Counted from the first letter of the stretch, positions 1 through 9,559 are shown. The stretch is DNA of 64,000 nt from Novosphingobium sp. EMRT-2 (GCF_005145025.1 NZ_CP039699.1:146226-210225), one strand, 5' to 3'. A program made the numbers and translations. The notes: generated by a model not told the origin, from the sequence alone.

Positions 1-676
1 CAGCGGGCAATGGCCGCCATCGTCGCGGGAGAAAGATAAGCCTCGGCTCCGGCTTGCTTTCGGTCGGTCTTGCTTGAAGGGATGTGCAACAAACCGGCTC
101 CGTCGCTGTCGGGCCCCTCGATATGCCCGACATCGATCGCGACCAGTTCCGAGCGCCGCGCGGCTGTATCGTAAGCGATGCGCAACATGGCCGCGTCGCG
201 CATCCCCAATTCATCGCGGCGGCAGGCCTTGAGCACATGGGCCAGGCACACGCCAGAGGCGGGACTGTCGAGATCAGCGATGTCGCCCTTGAACCGGATG
301 GCGCGCGCCTGCCTCTGGCGCACGCCGAGATGATTGCGCGCCGCCTTGCGCTCGAACTTGACCAGCGCTGCGGCGGTCGGATCCGTCAACCCTGCCATGC
401 GGTAGGCCCACCCGACATGGACGAGGTAGCGCTCGATCGTGGCCATGGCGCGGGTCTTTACGGACGATGGATCGATCCCGGCAAGCGCACGGATCCAGGC
501 GGCGACGTCGGCGGGTTCGGCCGCACCCGGTACAATCCGGCGTGAGTGGCACCACTGTCCCCACAAAGTCAGGTCCGAGCGGAACGCGCGCCGGGTATTG
601 ATCGACCAGCCCCGCATCGCGGCGTCGAGCAAGGCCTCGTCGATACCGCCACCCGGACGGGTTCCCGTCCCAATCA
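1..676 (-). pseudogene. Tyrosine recombinase/integrase, truncated at both ends
   Basis: Reading the minus strand gives one continuous frame across this segment. It starts with an N-terminal SAM-like DNA-binding region (SINTRRAFRSDLTLWGQW) and leads into the catalytic core, where YDTAARRSELVAIDVGHI carries the first conserved catalytic arginine of XerC/XerD-type recombinases. The usual HxxR and tyrosine motifs would lie beyond base 1, so the C-terminus runs off the window. The 5' end is cut by the Tn3-family transposon: the frame meets a stop inside its inverted repeat and no good start codon remains. It is therefore probably inactive unless an internal ATG is used. The family call is sure; the function (plasmid dimer resolution or island integration) cannot be told from this fragment. 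Confidence 0.75.
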
Positions 677-714
677 GGGGGCGTCACATAAAACGGGCAC
701 AGATATACGCTAAG
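677..714 (+). repeat. Left 38-bp terminal inverted repeat of the Tn3-family element
   Basis: It begins GGGGGCGTCACATAAAACGG and pairs with bases 5107-5144 in inverted orientation with two mismatches. The tnpA stop codon lies inside this repeat, as is common in Tn3-family elements. Confidence 0.9.
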
Positions 715-3688
715 CCTTTTGGGGCACGGTAGCGCCGATCTTTTGGCGCAGCGGCCGTAGCGTGCCGGTCGTTAAGTCATGATCCGTCCAAAGGTAATCG
801 CCGGTCAGATTGATGTGTTGCCAGCCCAGCGGTGACAGATGTTGGAGAAATTCGGCCGGGATTTCCTTTCCTTGCTGCTCCATATGGCGAAGCACCGCCT
901 CGAGGTAGGTCGTGTTCCAGAGGACAATGGCTCCAGCCACCAGATTGAGCGCGGACGCTCGGTGTCCTTGAGCCTGTAGCCCATGGTCGCGTATCCGGCC
1001 GGTGCGGTGAAAGAAGATCGCGCGCTTGAGGGCGTTCTGCGCCTCGCCCTTGTTCAGTTCGCGCGTAGCACGGCGCCGTTCTTCCAGCTTTTCGATCCAG
1101 TCTAGGGTGAAAAGCGTCCGTTCAACCCGGCCTATCTCGCGTAGCGCCAGCGCCAGGCCGTTGGCGCGCGGATATGAACCAAGGCGCTCGAGCATGGTGG
1201 AGGCACTCGTGACTCCGGTCCGGATAGATGTTGCGAGGCGGACGATGTCTTCCCAGTGGCTAGCGATGAGCTGTTCATCAATGGCTTGCGCGGCCATCGG
1301 GGCTATGGTCGGCCCTGGCCGCGCATCGCGGAACAAGTGGAGGCGCCGGGCGGCGATATTGGGAATTCGCGGTGCGAACTGGAACCCCAGCAAATGGCAG
1401 AGCGCGAAAACATGGTCGGAAATGCCGCCGCCATCGGTATGGTGGCGTTCAATCGCAAGTTCGGCACCATGATGCAGCAGGCCGTCAAGGACGTGGGCTG
1501 CCTCGCTCGCACCGGCGGAAATAACCTTGGCATGAAACGGCGCATAGCGATCCGAGACGTGAGTATAGAAGGATACCGAAGGTTCACTGCCCTTGTGGGG
1601 ATTGACAGAACCGGTCGCCTGCGCGCGGCGATCAAGTGGAAAGTTCTGGCCATCGGAACTCGACACATTTCCATCGCCGAACACATTTGACAGCGTCATG
1701 CGATGCTGAGCATCGGCCAACATCGCCAAGGCGGCGCCGTAGCTGTCTTCGCGTAAATGCCATGCCGCAAGCCAACCGAGTTGGCGCTGGCTCACCAAAT
1801 CGCAGGCCTCTGCCATGCGGGCGTGGCCGAGATTGGTGGCGTCGGCAAGAACCGCTGTCAGGACAGTGCGGGGATCATCATGTACGCGGCCCGTGGTGAG
1901 ATGGGTAAAGCATTTCGAGAAGCCGGTCCAACGATCAACCTCCGCCAGCAGGTCAGTAATGCGGATGGCCGGCAAATGGCCATACAAGGGAGAGAGTGCC
2001 CTTTCGGCTTCCTCCGGTGTGATGGCTCGAAGTGGCGATATCCGCAGCTTGCCGCCTGAAAAGTGCACATCTTCGAGCCCGTCCGCTTCCACCTTTGCGT
2101 CCACCTCGGCCAGCCTTCGGGAAAGGAGCGCCTTGCGCTCCTCGAGCCAGACTGCGGCCGTATCGGCGACCGGGACAGGCAATGGACCAGCGGCCCTCAT
2201 AGCAGTGAACACCGGGGTGGAGATAAGTTGCTGCTCCACGGCTCTGTATCGCCGGCTGCCTTCGACCCACACGTCACCCGCTCGCAAGCGGTCCCGCAAC
2301 TCGGCGAGGACACAGAACTCGAAAATACGGCGATCAAGACCGGCTCGGCCAATCCGTCGCCGCCATGCCGGTCGGACGAAACCAAGCGCGGCATCTGCTG
2401 GTAGCTTGCGCAGGCGGCCACTTCCGAGATCGCGCATTGTCGCGATGGCTCGAGCAAGACCCACACAGGCAGGCACCGCACCGAAGGTGAAGCTTGCGAC
2501 GAAGGCCGGGCCGATCTGTCGCAGGATCGGCAGGTTCGATCGCGCGAGTTCGACGGGATCGAGCGGATCGGGACGGACAAGTCGCTTGGCTTCCTCGATC
2601 TCGGAACCGAGATCGTCCCATCCGATAACCTCTTCAATGGCGCTGAGAGGATCTGCACCGCTGTCCCTTGCATCAATGATCGCAGTTCCGAGACGGGCCA
2701 GCAGACGAATTTTGCCATTGATGGTGCGTTTGTCGCGCTTCAGCGCAGCCTCTTCCCGGCGCTCGGCACGCCGGAACATCTGTCCGATCAAACGTTCGAA
2801 CATCATCACGGCATCGTCAGTCAGGGCGATCTGCATTTCGGCAACGGTGGCAGCCAGAATGGCCCGGCGACGGATCGGGTTCAGGACGGATAGATGTTGC
2901 GCAGTGAGCCGCACGCCCTCCTGATTAAGGCGCCGCAGTCGTTCTGGATGGACTGGGGCTACAACTTCAGGCTCCAAGCCGATTGCCCGCAATGTGGACA
3001 ATCGCTCGAGAATTTCCGCGAAGGCACGTCGTCCCGGTCTACCGGGTGGTTGGCGGATCCAGGCAAGAATGCTGATGCGGCCTGCATTGTGCTGCAGCAG
3101 CAGCGAGTCCAGCAGGCCGCATTGCACTGAAGTCAGACTTCCCGTCAGCAGGTTGCCCACGTTCCGCTCGGCATCTAACAGAGCTTTGCTCACCATGCGT
3201 TCCAGGGACGTGATACCGGGCACGATTATCTGCCGGCGGCGGAATTCTTCCATCAGGATCCGCGCGAGATCGATTCCACCGGTCATGGTCAGTGCGATCG
3301 GCAAGAGCCAAGCCTGCAGTTCTGCATGGATCGGACGGCTCAATTGCCGGAAACCGAATACCTCGCGCAGCGTATCGAGTTGCTCATACCGGGTGGGACC
3401 ACGCGTGGCATAATCGGCAAGCGCGTCCGGCTCGACGCCGAGCTGATCCCCGACGAACCTGAGAGGAGCATCAGGGATGAATTCGCCGGGTTTCAGCAAT
3501 CGGCCAGGATATCGCAAGGCGCAGAGCTGCAGCGCAAAACCGAGGCGGTTGTGGGGACGCCTCCGGCTCGTGATGACGCGCAGATCTGCGGAACTGAGCG
3601 TCCAGTATCGCACCAGATCTGGCTCGCTCTCCGGCAAGGCGAACAACTCGGCGTGTTGCGCCTCGATCAGAACAGAGCGGCGGGGCAT
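710..3688 (-). CDS. tnpA: Tn3-family transposase TnpA
   Basis: This 992-residue protein has the length and layout of Tn3-family DDE transposases, which join the 38-bp ends during replicative transposition. The N-terminal half is the DNA-binding part. In the C-terminal half, the segment SVNPHKGSEPSVSFYTHVSD contains the conserved aspartate region, and the protein ends in the typical LGWQHINLTGDYLW tail. An ATG at 3688 (MPRRSVLIEAQHAELFALPE) is preferred over the longer frame reaching 3838. That extension is arginine-rich, overlaps tnpR and matches nothing in the family. The tnpR stop lies only a few bases upstream, so the two genes are probably co-transcribed. No frameshift or internal stop is seen. 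Confidence 0.93.
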   Translation of the reverse strand: MPRRSVLIEAQHAELFALPESEPDLVRYWTLSSADLRVITSRRRPHNRLGFALQLCALRYPGRLLKPGEFIPDAPLRFVGDQLGVEPDALADYATRGPTRYEQLDTLREVFGFRQLSRPIHAELQAWLLPIALTMTGGIDLARILMEEFRRRQIIVPGITSLERMVSKALLDAERNVGNLLTGSLTSVQCGLLDSLLLQHNAGRISILAWIRQPPGRPGRRAFAEILERLSTLRAIGLEPEVVAPVHPERLRRLNQEGVRLTAQHLSVLNPIRRRAILAATVAEMQIALTDDAVMMFERLIGQMFRRAERREEAALKRDKRTINGKIRLLARLGTAIIDARDSGADPLSAIEEVIGWDDLGSEIEEAKRLVRPDPLDPVELARSNLPILRQIGPAFVASFTFGAVPACVGLARAIATMRDLGSGRLRKLPADAALGFVRPAWRRRIGRAGLDRRIFEFCVLAELRDRLRAGDVWVEGSRRYRAVEQQLISTPVFTAMRAAGPLPVPVADTAAVWLEERKALLSRRLAEVDAKVEADGLEDVHFSGGKLRISPLRAITPEEAERALSPLYGHLPAIRITDLLAEVDRWTGFSKCFTHLTTGRVHDDPRTVLTAVLADATNLGHARMAEACDLVSQRQLGWLAAWHLREDSYGAALAMLADAQHRMTLSNVFGDGNVSSSDGQNFPLDRRAQATGSVNPHKGSEPSVSFYTHVSDRYAPFHAKVISAGASEAAHVLDGLLHHGAELAIERHHTDGGGISDHVFALCHLLGFQFAPRIPNIAARRLHLFRDARPGPTIAPMAAQAIDEQLIASHWEDIVRLATSIRTGVTSASTMLERLGSYPRANGLALALREIGRVERTLFTLDWIEKLEERRRATRELNKGEAQNALKRAIFFHRTGRIRDHGLQAQGHRASALNLVAGAIVLWNTTYLEAVLRHMEQQGKEIPAEFLQHLSPLGWQHINLTGDYLWTDHDLTTGTLRPLRQKIGATVPQKA

Positions 3689-3692
3689 CGGG

Positions 3693-4277
3693 TCAGGCCT
3701 TGACCGGTCCCGTCCAGCCAATGCGATCGAGCGTGCCGATGAGGGTCGATCGCGGCACCTTGAATGATCGGCACACCGACGCCTTGCTTGCGCCGGCATC
3801 GAGGGCTGCCGTGATCTGCTCGATCGTTTCCGCGTCAATGCTGGGCGGCCGGCCCCCGCGCCGGCCCCGTCGTCGAGCTGCGACCAAGCCTGCCATCACC
3901 CGCTCACGCGTGAGCGCGCGTTCATATTGGGCGAGCGCGCCGAAGAGCGAAAACAGCAATTCACCATGGGGCGTGCTTGTGTCCATCTGCTCCGTTAGCG
4001 ATCGGAAGGCCACACCTCGATTTTTCAGATCGGTTATGATCGCCAGAAGATTGGTCAATGATCGCCCGAGACGGTCGAGTTTCCAAACGACCAAGGTGTC
4101 GCCGGCCTTCAGGAATTCGAGGCAAGCCTTCAGGCCGGGACGATCATCCCGGGCGCCCGATGCCTTGTCGGAATAGAGATGGCGCTCATCGACACCTGCG
4201 GCGAGGAGGGCATCGCGTTGAAGGTCAACCGACTGACGGTCATCGACCGATGAGACACGCATGTACCCGATGAGCAT
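3693..4277 (-). CDS. tnpR: Serine resolvase TnpR
   Basis: This small serine recombinase (194 aa) resolves the cointegrates formed by TnpA. It starts MLIGYMRVSS, with the nucleophilic serine of the RVS motif at residue 9. The catalytic domain continues through DRPGLKACLEFLKAGDTLVV and the LDRLGRS motif. A short C-terminal helix-turn-helix (SKASVCRSFKVPRSTLIG) follows. The ATG at 4277 is chosen over a TTG nine bases upstream because family members begin at this point. The gene sits directly upstream of tnpA in the same direction, with its res-like region just upstream at 4278-4415. Confidence 0.92.
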   Translation of the reverse strand: MLIGYMRVSSVDDRQSVDLQRDALLAAGVDERHLYSDKASGARDDRPGLKACLEFLKAGDTLVVWKLDRLGRSLTNLLAIITDLKNRGVAFRSLTEQMDTSTPHGELLFSLFGALAQYERALTRERVMAGLVAARRRGRRGGRPPSIDAETIEQITAALDAGASKASVCRSFKVPRSTLIGTLDRIGWTGPVKA

Positions 4278-4415
4278 GTGCGACAAACCCTGAAATTGAT
4301 GTTGTCGCGCACTAGATCAAAGCGACAGGGTTTGTCGTGCAAAATCAACCATGGTTGTCGAGGCGTAGCGTGGTTGCGATGCTACCCTGTCGGACAACAT
4401 GCGTTTTCCGATCAG
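4278..4415. promoter_or_regulatory. res: Putative res site (resolvase binding and recombination region)
   Basis: The stretch between tnpR and the passenger holds several short inverted pairs built on GCGACA/TGTCGC: bases 4279-4310, 4321-4338 and 4353-4398. Tn3-type res sites normally contain three such resolvase dimer sites next to tnpR, so the location and the count both fit. The tnpR/tnpA promoter must also lie here, but no clear -35/-10 pair was singled out. Confidence 0.6.
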
Positions 4416-4480
4416 ATTAGATCCGACCAATGCGCGTCACCAAAAAATCCAGCATCTTTCATGGTGACGCGCAATTTACT

Positions 4481-4864
4481 CTATCGCGTACTTTCGTTGA
4501 AATCGGACCTTAGATGAGCCGTGTCGTAGATGATCGTGATTTTCTGGAATTTTTGCGCATCGGCTGTCAATTCGAAGACGTCGACGCACTCGAACTTGAC
4601 CAGCTTCCCATTCCCCAGCGTCCAGTCGTACTCGAAATGCAGAGCGATCGCTGAGCCAGTGTTGGATTGGTAAAAGACATTCAACAACCGGGTTTCAGAC
4701 CGCGCGGTATCTGCGAACAGCGCCGTGTAGAAGGACTGCGCGTCACGTACACCGTAAAGAGGCGAGGAAACCTGAGCATCTTGCGAAAATAAAGCCAGTG
4801 TGGCGTCAAGATTCCCATCATTAAGCGCGGTCAGGTATCTTTGGCATAATTCTTTGGTAGTCAT
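4481..4864 (-). CDS. SnoaL-like/NTF2-fold protein, transposon passenger
   Basis: This 127-residue protein looks like a nuclear-transport-factor-2 fold (SnoaL-like) polyketide-cyclase relative. It has an N-terminal helix (LCQRYLTALNDGNLDATLAL), then F-x-x-D-A with a small-residue stretch (VSSPLYGVRDAQSFY), and alternating strands to the end. No cofactor site is visible and the substrate is unknown. The start at 4864 has a good ribosome site (AAAGGA, eight bases upstream); a longer frame to 4900 lacks one. It is the only passenger gene in the Tn3-family element. Its flanking DNA has lower GC than the surroundings, which suggests it was picked up from elsewhere. Any link to metal or oxygen stress is unproven. 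Confidence 0.65.
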   Translation of the reverse strand: MTTKELCQRYLTALNDGNLDATLALFSQDAQVSSPLYGVRDAQSFYTALFADTARSETRLLNVFYQSNTGSAIALHFEYDWTLGNGKLVKFECVDVFELTADAQKFQKITIIYDTAHLRSDFNESTR

Positions 4865-5006
4865 ACTTGGTTCCTTTAGAGCCAAGCCGACACGCCTCAT
4901 CGAGTCTCGCCAGCTTGGCGGCCTCGATGAAAGATGGTCTATCCGAGCCGCAATCAGGTGCGGCGATAATAATCTCGATGGGAAAACGGACTGACCATTC
5001 GCCGAT

Positions 5007-5022
5007 TATGCCCGACGGCATA
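5007..5022. promoter_or_regulatory. 16-bp perfect dyad upstream of the passenger gene
   Basis: TATGCC-CGAC-GGCATA is a perfect 6+4+6 inverted repeat about 140 bases upstream of the SnoaL-like gene, inside the transposon. It has operator-like symmetry for a dimeric repressor, but no regulator gene lies within the transposon. Its function is a guess. Confidence 0.35.
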
Positions 5023-5106
5023 TAGCAACGTCAAGGACTGTCATCAGGAGCTCTCATGAGATTTTCTAGTTGAACGACAATCAGGTGTTTTGCGACGCTC
5101 ACCGGC

Positions 5107-5144
5107 CTTACCGTATATCTGTGCCCGTTTTATGTGACGTCCCC
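5107..5144 (-). repeat. Right 38-bp terminal inverted repeat of the Tn3-family element
   Basis: It ends in CCCC at 5144 and is the inverted partner of bases 677-714. The next bases (AGACG) do not repeat the left flank. Confidence 0.9.
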
Positions 5145-5326
5145 AGACGGAGGTGCCCGAACTCCAGTGGTAAGAGCCGCCGTATCGGGGCGATTTCGAG
5201 CACCTGCGCCGTTGGAACTGCTGCGGCAATATTTCGGCCTTGACCTTGGACCATGGTCCTGCCCGTAAGAGGCCTCCCCAATAGCGGTGCCTTTGCGGCG
5301 CGGCACTCCAGATCGATCCGAGGAGT

Positions 5327-5962
5327 ATGGGGAACAAGCGCGTCGTTCACATCGTCGATGACGAAGAGACAATCCGAAAGGCACTGCGATTCACGTTGCG
5401 TACCGCCGGCTTCGCCGTCGAGGCCTACGCTTCGGGGCCGGAGTTTCTGTCGGCCGCGGGTGACGCTAAGAAAGGCTGCGTGATCCTCGACATGCACATG
5501 CCGGATATGGACGGCCTTCAGGTCCAGGTGGAGCTGACGCGACGCGGGATTGATATGCCTGTCGTCATGCTCACCGGCAATGGCGATCCCACGCTCGCCG
5601 TGCAGGCAATGCAGGCGGGCGCTGCCGACTTTCTCGCCAAACCGGTCGAAAAGGCCGCATTGCTTGGCGCGATCGACCGCGCCTTCAGCTCGCTGGAGAA
5701 TATAACCGGGCGTGCCGCAGTACAGGCCGACGCGCTGTCGAAAGCCGCGAGACTGACGCAGCGCGAACGGGCCGTTCTTAGAGGGATTGCGCGAGGCTAT
5801 CCCAATAGCTTTATCGCAGATGAACTCGGTACCACGCCGCGCACGGTCGAGCTGGATCGAGCCAGCCTGATGGTCAAACTGGGAGCCCAAAGTTTGCCCG
5901 ACTTGCTACGGATCGCGTTTGCTGTGGACCTGAACGGATCGCCTGAGGACGATCGCCATTAG
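5327..5962 (+). CDS. FixJ-family response regulator
   Basis: This 211-residue two-domain regulator has a receiver domain at residues 1-120: acidic pair D11/D12, phosphoacceptor D55 in ILDMHMPDMDG, T83 and K105 in FLAKP. A LuxR/FixJ-type helix-turn-helix follows at about 140-200 (LTQRERAVLRGIARGYPNSF). The recognition helix reads RTVELDRASLM where FixJ proteins usually have RTVEVHRA, so its DNA target may differ. GAGGAG sits just upstream of the ATG. No partner kinase gene is adjacent. The FixL at 16.1-17.7 kb, whose own fixJ is broken, is a possible partner. The 180 bases between the transposon and this gene hold nothing recognisable. Confidence 0.85.
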   Translation: MGNKRVVHIVDDEETIRKALRFTLRTAGFAVEAYASGPEFLSAAGDAKKGCVILDMHMPDMDGLQVQVELTRRGIDMPVVMLTGNGDPTLAVQAMQAGAADFLAKPVEKAALLGAIDRAFSSLENITGRAAVQADALSKAARLTQRERAVLRGIARGYPNSFIADELGTTPRTVELDRASLMVKLGAQSLPDLLRIAFAVDLNGSPEDDRH

Positions 5963-5988
5963 GCTTCACCATCCTGCGACATCGGACG

Positions 5989-6387
5989 TTATGCGGATCG
6001 GCCCGTGGCGAGTTCGGCAATGATCGGACAATCCGGCCGCGCGTCGCCGTGGCAGCGTTCGGCGAGATCGACCAGCGTGTCGCGCAGCGCCGTCAGCGCT
6101 GCCGCCTTGCGCTCGAATTCCTCGGCACGGGCCAGCGCAAGCCGCTTCACCTCGCCACTCGCGCGACCCGTATCCGCCCAAAGGCCGAGCAAAGTGCGGA
6201 TCTCCTCGATCGGAAACCCCAGATCGCGCGCATTGGCGATGAACCGCAGGCGATGAAGATCGCGCTCGTCATAGTCGCGATAGCCCGCACCCCGGCGCGG
6301 CGGCGCCGGGATGAGGCCTATCTTCTCATAATGGCGGATCATCCGCTCCGAGACGCCGCTCCGCCGAGACGTCTCGCCGATGTTCAC
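5989..6387 (-). CDS. cueR: CueR/HmrR-type MerR-family copper-responsive regulator
   Basis: This 132-residue MerR-family activator opens with the DNA-binding winged helix ([20 protein letters not shown]) and the GLIPAPPR hinge, followed by a long dimerisation helix. The C-terminal metal loop has two cysteines eight residues apart ([12 protein letters not shown]), the arrangement that gives CueR its two-coordinate Cu(I), Ag(I) or Au(I) site. The start codon overlaps the stop of the upstream copper ATPase (ATGA), so the two are translationally coupled. The regulator is thus made from the promoter it presumably controls. It lacks the features of Hg- or Zn-type MerR proteins. Confidence 0.92.
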   Translation of the reverse strand: MNIGETSRRSGVSERMIRHYEKIGLIPAPPRRGAGYRDYDERDLHRLRFIANARDLGFPIEEIRTLLGLWADTGRASGEVKRLALARAEEFERKAAALTALRDTLVDLAERCHGDARPDCPIIAELATGRSA

Positions 6388-8741
6388 AGCGCCTTCCGGT
6401 TGAGTCGCAGCGCGTTGGTGACCACGCTGACCGAGGAGAGCGCCATGGCGGCGGCCGCGATGATCGGCGAGAGCAGGATGCCGAACAGCGGATAGAGCGC
6501 GCCCGCCGCCACCGGCACGCCCGCGACATTGTAGATGAAGGCGAAGACGAGGTTCTGGCGGATGTTCGACATGGTCGCCTGGCTGAGCTTACGCGCCCGG
6601 ACGATGCCGGTGAGGTCGCCCTTGAGCAGGGTCACGCCCGCGCTCTCGATGGCGACGTCGGTGCCCGAGCCCATGGCGATGCCGACATCGGCGGCGGCCA
6701 GCGCGGGGGCGTCGTTGACACCGTCGCCGGCCATGGCGACCACCCGCCCCTCGCGCTTGAACTTGGCGACCACGGCGCTTTTCTGATCGGGCAGCACCTC
6801 GGCTTCGACCTCGTCGATGCCCAGGCGCCGGGCGACCGCTTCCGCTGTCGTGCGGTTGTCGCCGGTCAGCATGACCACGCGAATACCCTCCGCCTTGAGC
6901 GCGGCGAGCGCTTCGGGCGTCGTGGCCTTCACCGGATCGGCGATGGCGAAGGCACCGCCGACGGTGCCGTCGATTCCGATGAAGATTGCGGTGGCGCCAT
7001 CGCGTCGCAGTGCGTCGGCCTGGCTGGCGAGCGCCTCAGTCGCAACCCCTTCGTCGGCAAGGAACCGCGCATTGCCGAGGACGATGCGCCGCCCTTCGAC
7101 CGTGCCGAGCGCGCCGCGCCCAGTCGGCGAGTCGAAGTCGATGACGTCGCTCGTGGCGATGCCGCGATCCTTCGCGGCCTCGACGATTGCCAACGCGAGC
7201 GGATGCTCGGAGGCCCGCTCGACCGAGGCGGCAAGCCGCAGCAGTTCGGCTTCGTCGAAGCCGGGCGCCGGCACGATCTGGGTGACGGCAGGCCGGCCTT
7301 CGGTGAGCGTGCCTGTCTTGTCGACGACGAGCGTGTCGACCTTTTCCATTTGCTCGAGCGCTTCGGCGTTCTTGATAAGGACGCCGAGCCCGGCGCCGCG
7401 GCCGACGCCGACCATGATCGACATCGGCGTGGCGAGACCCAACGCGCAAGGACAAGCGATGATCAGCACGGCGACCGCCGCCACCAGCCCGTAGGCGAAG
7501 CGCGGCTCTGGGCCCCAGATACCCCAGGCGATGAACGCGACCACCGCGACCGCGATGACCACCGGCACGAACCAGCCCGACACCTGATCGGCCATGCGCT
7601 GGATCGGCGCGCGCGAGCGCTGCGCCTCGGCGACCATCTGGACGATCCGCGCGAGCATGGTGTCGCGTCCGACCTTGTCGGCGACGATCACCAGCGCTCC
7701 GGTCTGGTTGAGCGTGCCGCCGATCACCGTGTCGGCCTTGGCCTTGGTGACGGGCATGGACTCACCGGTGACCATCGACTCGTCGAGCGAGGAGCGGCCG
7801 TCCTCGACCACGCCGTCGACCGGCACCTTCTCGCCGGGCCGCACGCGCAGGCGGTCGCCGACCGCGACCAGATCGAGGCTGATTTCCTCTTCGTTGCCAT
7901 CGGAACCGATGCGGCGCGCGGTCTTGGGCGCGAGATTGAGCAGCGCCTTGATCGCGCCCGAGGTTCGCTCACGCGCGCGCAGTTCGAGCACCTGGCCGAG
8001 CAGCACGAGGACAGTGATCACCGCGGCCGCCTCGAAATAGACGGCAACCATGCCGTCCTCTCCGCGGAAGGCGGGCGGGAACAGCTGGGGCGCGAGCGTC
8101 GCGACGACGCTGTAGATCCAGGCGACCCCGGTCCCCATCGCGATCAGGGTGAACATGTTGAGGTTGCGGGTCTTGAGCGAGGTCCAGCCACGCTCGAAGA
8201 AGGGCCAGCCCGCCCAGAGCACGACGGGTGTCGCCAGCACGAACTGGATCCATACCGAGATCGACATCGGCACGAGGCGATGGATCGCGGGAAAGAGATG
8301 CGCGCCCATCTCGAGGATCAGCACCGGGAGGGCCAGCATCAGGCCGACCCGGAAGCGCCGTGTGAAATCGACCAGCTCATGGCTGGGGCCGCTGTCGGCA
8401 GTCACGGTCGCGGGCTCGAGCGCCATGCCGCAGATCGGACAGGACCCGGGATGGTCCTGCCGAATCTCGGGATGCATAGGGCAGGTCCAGATCGTGCCTT
8501 CTGGCACCGCGACTGGCGGTGCCGGCGGGCCGAGATAGCGCTCGGGATCGGCGATGAATTTTGCCCGGCAGCCCGCGCTGCAGAAATGATAGCTTTCACC
8601 GCCATGCTCGGCATGGTGCGCAGTGATCGCAGGATCGACGGTCATGCCGCAGACCGGGTCCTTGACGCCAGCCGCTGGTTTCGCAGCGCCGTGGCTGCCG
8701 CAGCAACCGCCGCCATGCGCCGCTCCATGTGTCTCGTTCAT
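6384..8741 (-). CDS. copA: P1B-type copper-exporting ATPase
   Basis: This 785-residue Cu(I) efflux ATPase of the inner membrane has a His/Cys-rich N-terminus. It lacks the usual GMTCxxC metal domain. Instead it has a YHS domain ([10 protein letters not shown], about residues 28-70) and a heavy-metal-binding domain (CPMHP then [10 protein letters not shown], about 90-115). Eight membrane segments follow, with the transport motif CPC in [12 protein letters not shown], the phosphorylation motif DKTGTL and the hinge [16 protein letters not shown]. The start at 8741 has AAAGGAG upstream; a longer frame to 8849 would run into the neighbouring gene. A MerR-type promoter lies just upstream. Confidence 0.95.
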   Translation of the reverse strand: MNETHGAAHGGGCCGSHGAAKPAAGVKDPVCGMTVDPAITAHHAEHGGESYHFCSAGCRAKFIADPERYLGPPAPPVAVPEGTIWTCPMHPEIRQDHPGSCPICGMALEPATVTADSGPSHELVDFTRRFRVGLMLALPVLILEMGAHLFPAIHRLVPMSISVWIQFVLATPVVLWAGWPFFERGWTSLKTRNLNMFTLIAMGTGVAWIYSVVATLAPQLFPPAFRGEDGMVAVYFEAAAVITVLVLLGQVLELRARERTSGAIKALLNLAPKTARRIGSDGNEEEISLDLVAVGDRLRVRPGEKVPVDGVVEDGRSSLDESMVTGESMPVTKAKADTVIGGTLNQTGALVIVADKVGRDTMLARIVQMVAEAQRSRAPIQRMADQVSGWFVPVVIAVAVVAFIAWGIWGPEPRFAYGLVAAVAVLIIACPCALGLATPMSIMVGVGRGAGLGVLIKNAEALEQMEKVDTLVVDKTGTLTEGRPAVTQIVPAPGFDEAELLRLAASVERASEHPLALAIVEAAKDRGIATSDVIDFDSPTGRGALGTVEGRRIVLGNARFLADEGVATEALASQADALRRDGATAIFIGIDGTVGGAFAIADPVKATTPEALAALKAEGIRVVMLTGDNRTTAEAVARRLGIDEVEAEVLPDQKSAVVAKFKREGRVVAMAGDGVNDAPALAAADVGIAMGSGTDVAIESAGVTLLKGDLTGIVRARKLSQATMSNIRQNLVFAFIYNVAGVPVAAGALYPLFGILLSPIIAAAAMALSSVSVVTNALRLNRKAL

Positions 8742-8766
8742 CGCCTTGCTCCTTTCGACGCCTGAC

Positions 8767-8797
8767 GATCTAGGGTCTGACACCGTGTCAGGGTCAA
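8767..8797 (-). promoter_or_regulatory. MerR/CueR-type promoter with 19-bp spacer and dyad operator
   Basis: On the minus strand a -35 TTGACC and a -10 TAGATC are separated by exactly 19 bases, the overlong spacer that MerR-family activators need. The spacer holds a perfect dyad, CTGACAC-G-GTGTCAG. The -10 box ends 26 bases before the copA start. Taken with the CueR-like gene in the same operon, this is very probably its operator and gives copper-inducible control. Confidence 0.85.
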
Positions 8798-8848
8798 TAC
8801 GTAATCGCCTAAGCGGACAAATCGGCGGGCCCGTTCGCCTGGCCGCCA

Positions 8849-9523
8849 TCAGCCAAGGTCATTGGCAACCGTAAGGCCGTGGTCCTGCGCCGGTCGATGC
8901 GCCGTAAACAAGTCGATCGCGCCGGTGATGGTCAAAAGCCGAAACGTCTCGGCCACATGCCTGAAGCCGGCCGCCGCGATCAGGCCGGGGAGCACGCCGT
9001 CGGCATTGGGCCGGGTATCATCGATGCCATCGAGCCGCTGCACGGTCAGGCGGAAGGCAAGCCGCATGAAACCCTGCTGGCGGCCATAATCGGCGATCAC
9101 CAGGCGCCCACCCGGGCGCAGCATGGCGAACATGGCGCGCAGGGTTGCCGCCTTCTCCCTGACCGGCATCTGATGCAGCACGAGACTCGACACGACAGCG
9201 TCGGCGGTACCCGGGGCCACGTCCCTGGCAAATCCCTGACGCCAGTCGATATCGGCCCGCCGCACAGCGGCCTTGTGCCGCGCGATGTCGAGCGCCTCGG
9301 CATCGGGATCGAGACCGATCACCTGCGTCCTGGGCTCGGCTTGCTTGAGCATCAGCGCGAAGCTGCCGGTGCCACAGCCGACGTCGACGACCGTCTCACC
9401 GGCTTTGGGCGCCAGGGCGGCGAGCATGGCGGCACGCCACCGCTTCTCCCGCGTCCACAGGCGGATCGCGCGATCATAGTCTTTCGTCGATCCGGTCCCG
9501 AGCGGCGGGGTGTAGGATTGCAT
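8849..9523 (-). CDS. Class I SAM-dependent methyltransferase
   Basis: This 224-residue protein has the Rossmann-like methyltransferase fold. Motif I is [15 protein letters not shown] (residues about 45-60), the acidic ribose-binding strand end is [11 protein letters not shown], and [13 protein letters not shown] marks motif III. It resembles the UbiE/type-11 group, but the substrate cannot be assigned. The gene follows copC and copD on the same strand and ends just before the copA promoter, so it may be the last gene of a copC-copD-methyltransferase unit. Nothing in the sequence ties it chemically to copper. Confidence 0.8.
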   Translation of the reverse strand: MQSYTPPLGTGSTKDYDRAIRLWTREKRWRAAMLAALAPKAGETVVDVGCGTGSFALMLKQAEPRTQVIGLDPDAEALDIARHKAAVRRADIDWRQGFARDVAPGTADAVVSSLVLHQMPVREKAATLRAMFAMLRPGGRLVIADYGRQQGFMRLAFRLTVQRLDGIDDTRPNADGVLPGLIAAAGFRHVAETFRLLTITGAIDLFTAHRPAQDHGLTVANDLG

Positions 9524-9559
9524 TGGCTTCTCCCAACGCGAGGCGTCCGAAACGATAAG

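Larger units (their letters stand above)
677..5144. mobile_element. Tn3-family transposon with tnpA, tnpR, res and a SnoaL-like passenger
   Basis: Two 38-bp inverted repeats bound this element. They match at all but positions 5 and 34 and begin with the GGGG typical of the family. Inside are a full-length Tn3-type transposase and a serine resolvase, both on the minus strand, a res-like region upstream of the resolvase, and one passenger gene. The flanking pentamers (AATCA on the left, AGACG on the right) do not match. There is thus no target-site duplication, and the two flanks were probably brought together by a later deletion or recombination. The element looks structurally complete and could still be mobile. 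Confidence 0.88.

Noticed and set aside
1815..2924. 369-residue plus-strand frame inside tnpA
   Set aside because: Ser/Arg-rich shadow of a full-length transposase gene.
672..5149. 5-bp target duplication of the Tn3-family element
   Set aside because: AATCA and AGACG do not match, so no duplication is claimed.
7203..8765. 520-residue plus-strand open frame opposite the copper ATPase
   Set aside because: It is a shadow of the high-GC copA gene: rich in Arg, Asp and His, no family motif, no ribosome site. The minus-strand ATPase is unmistakable.
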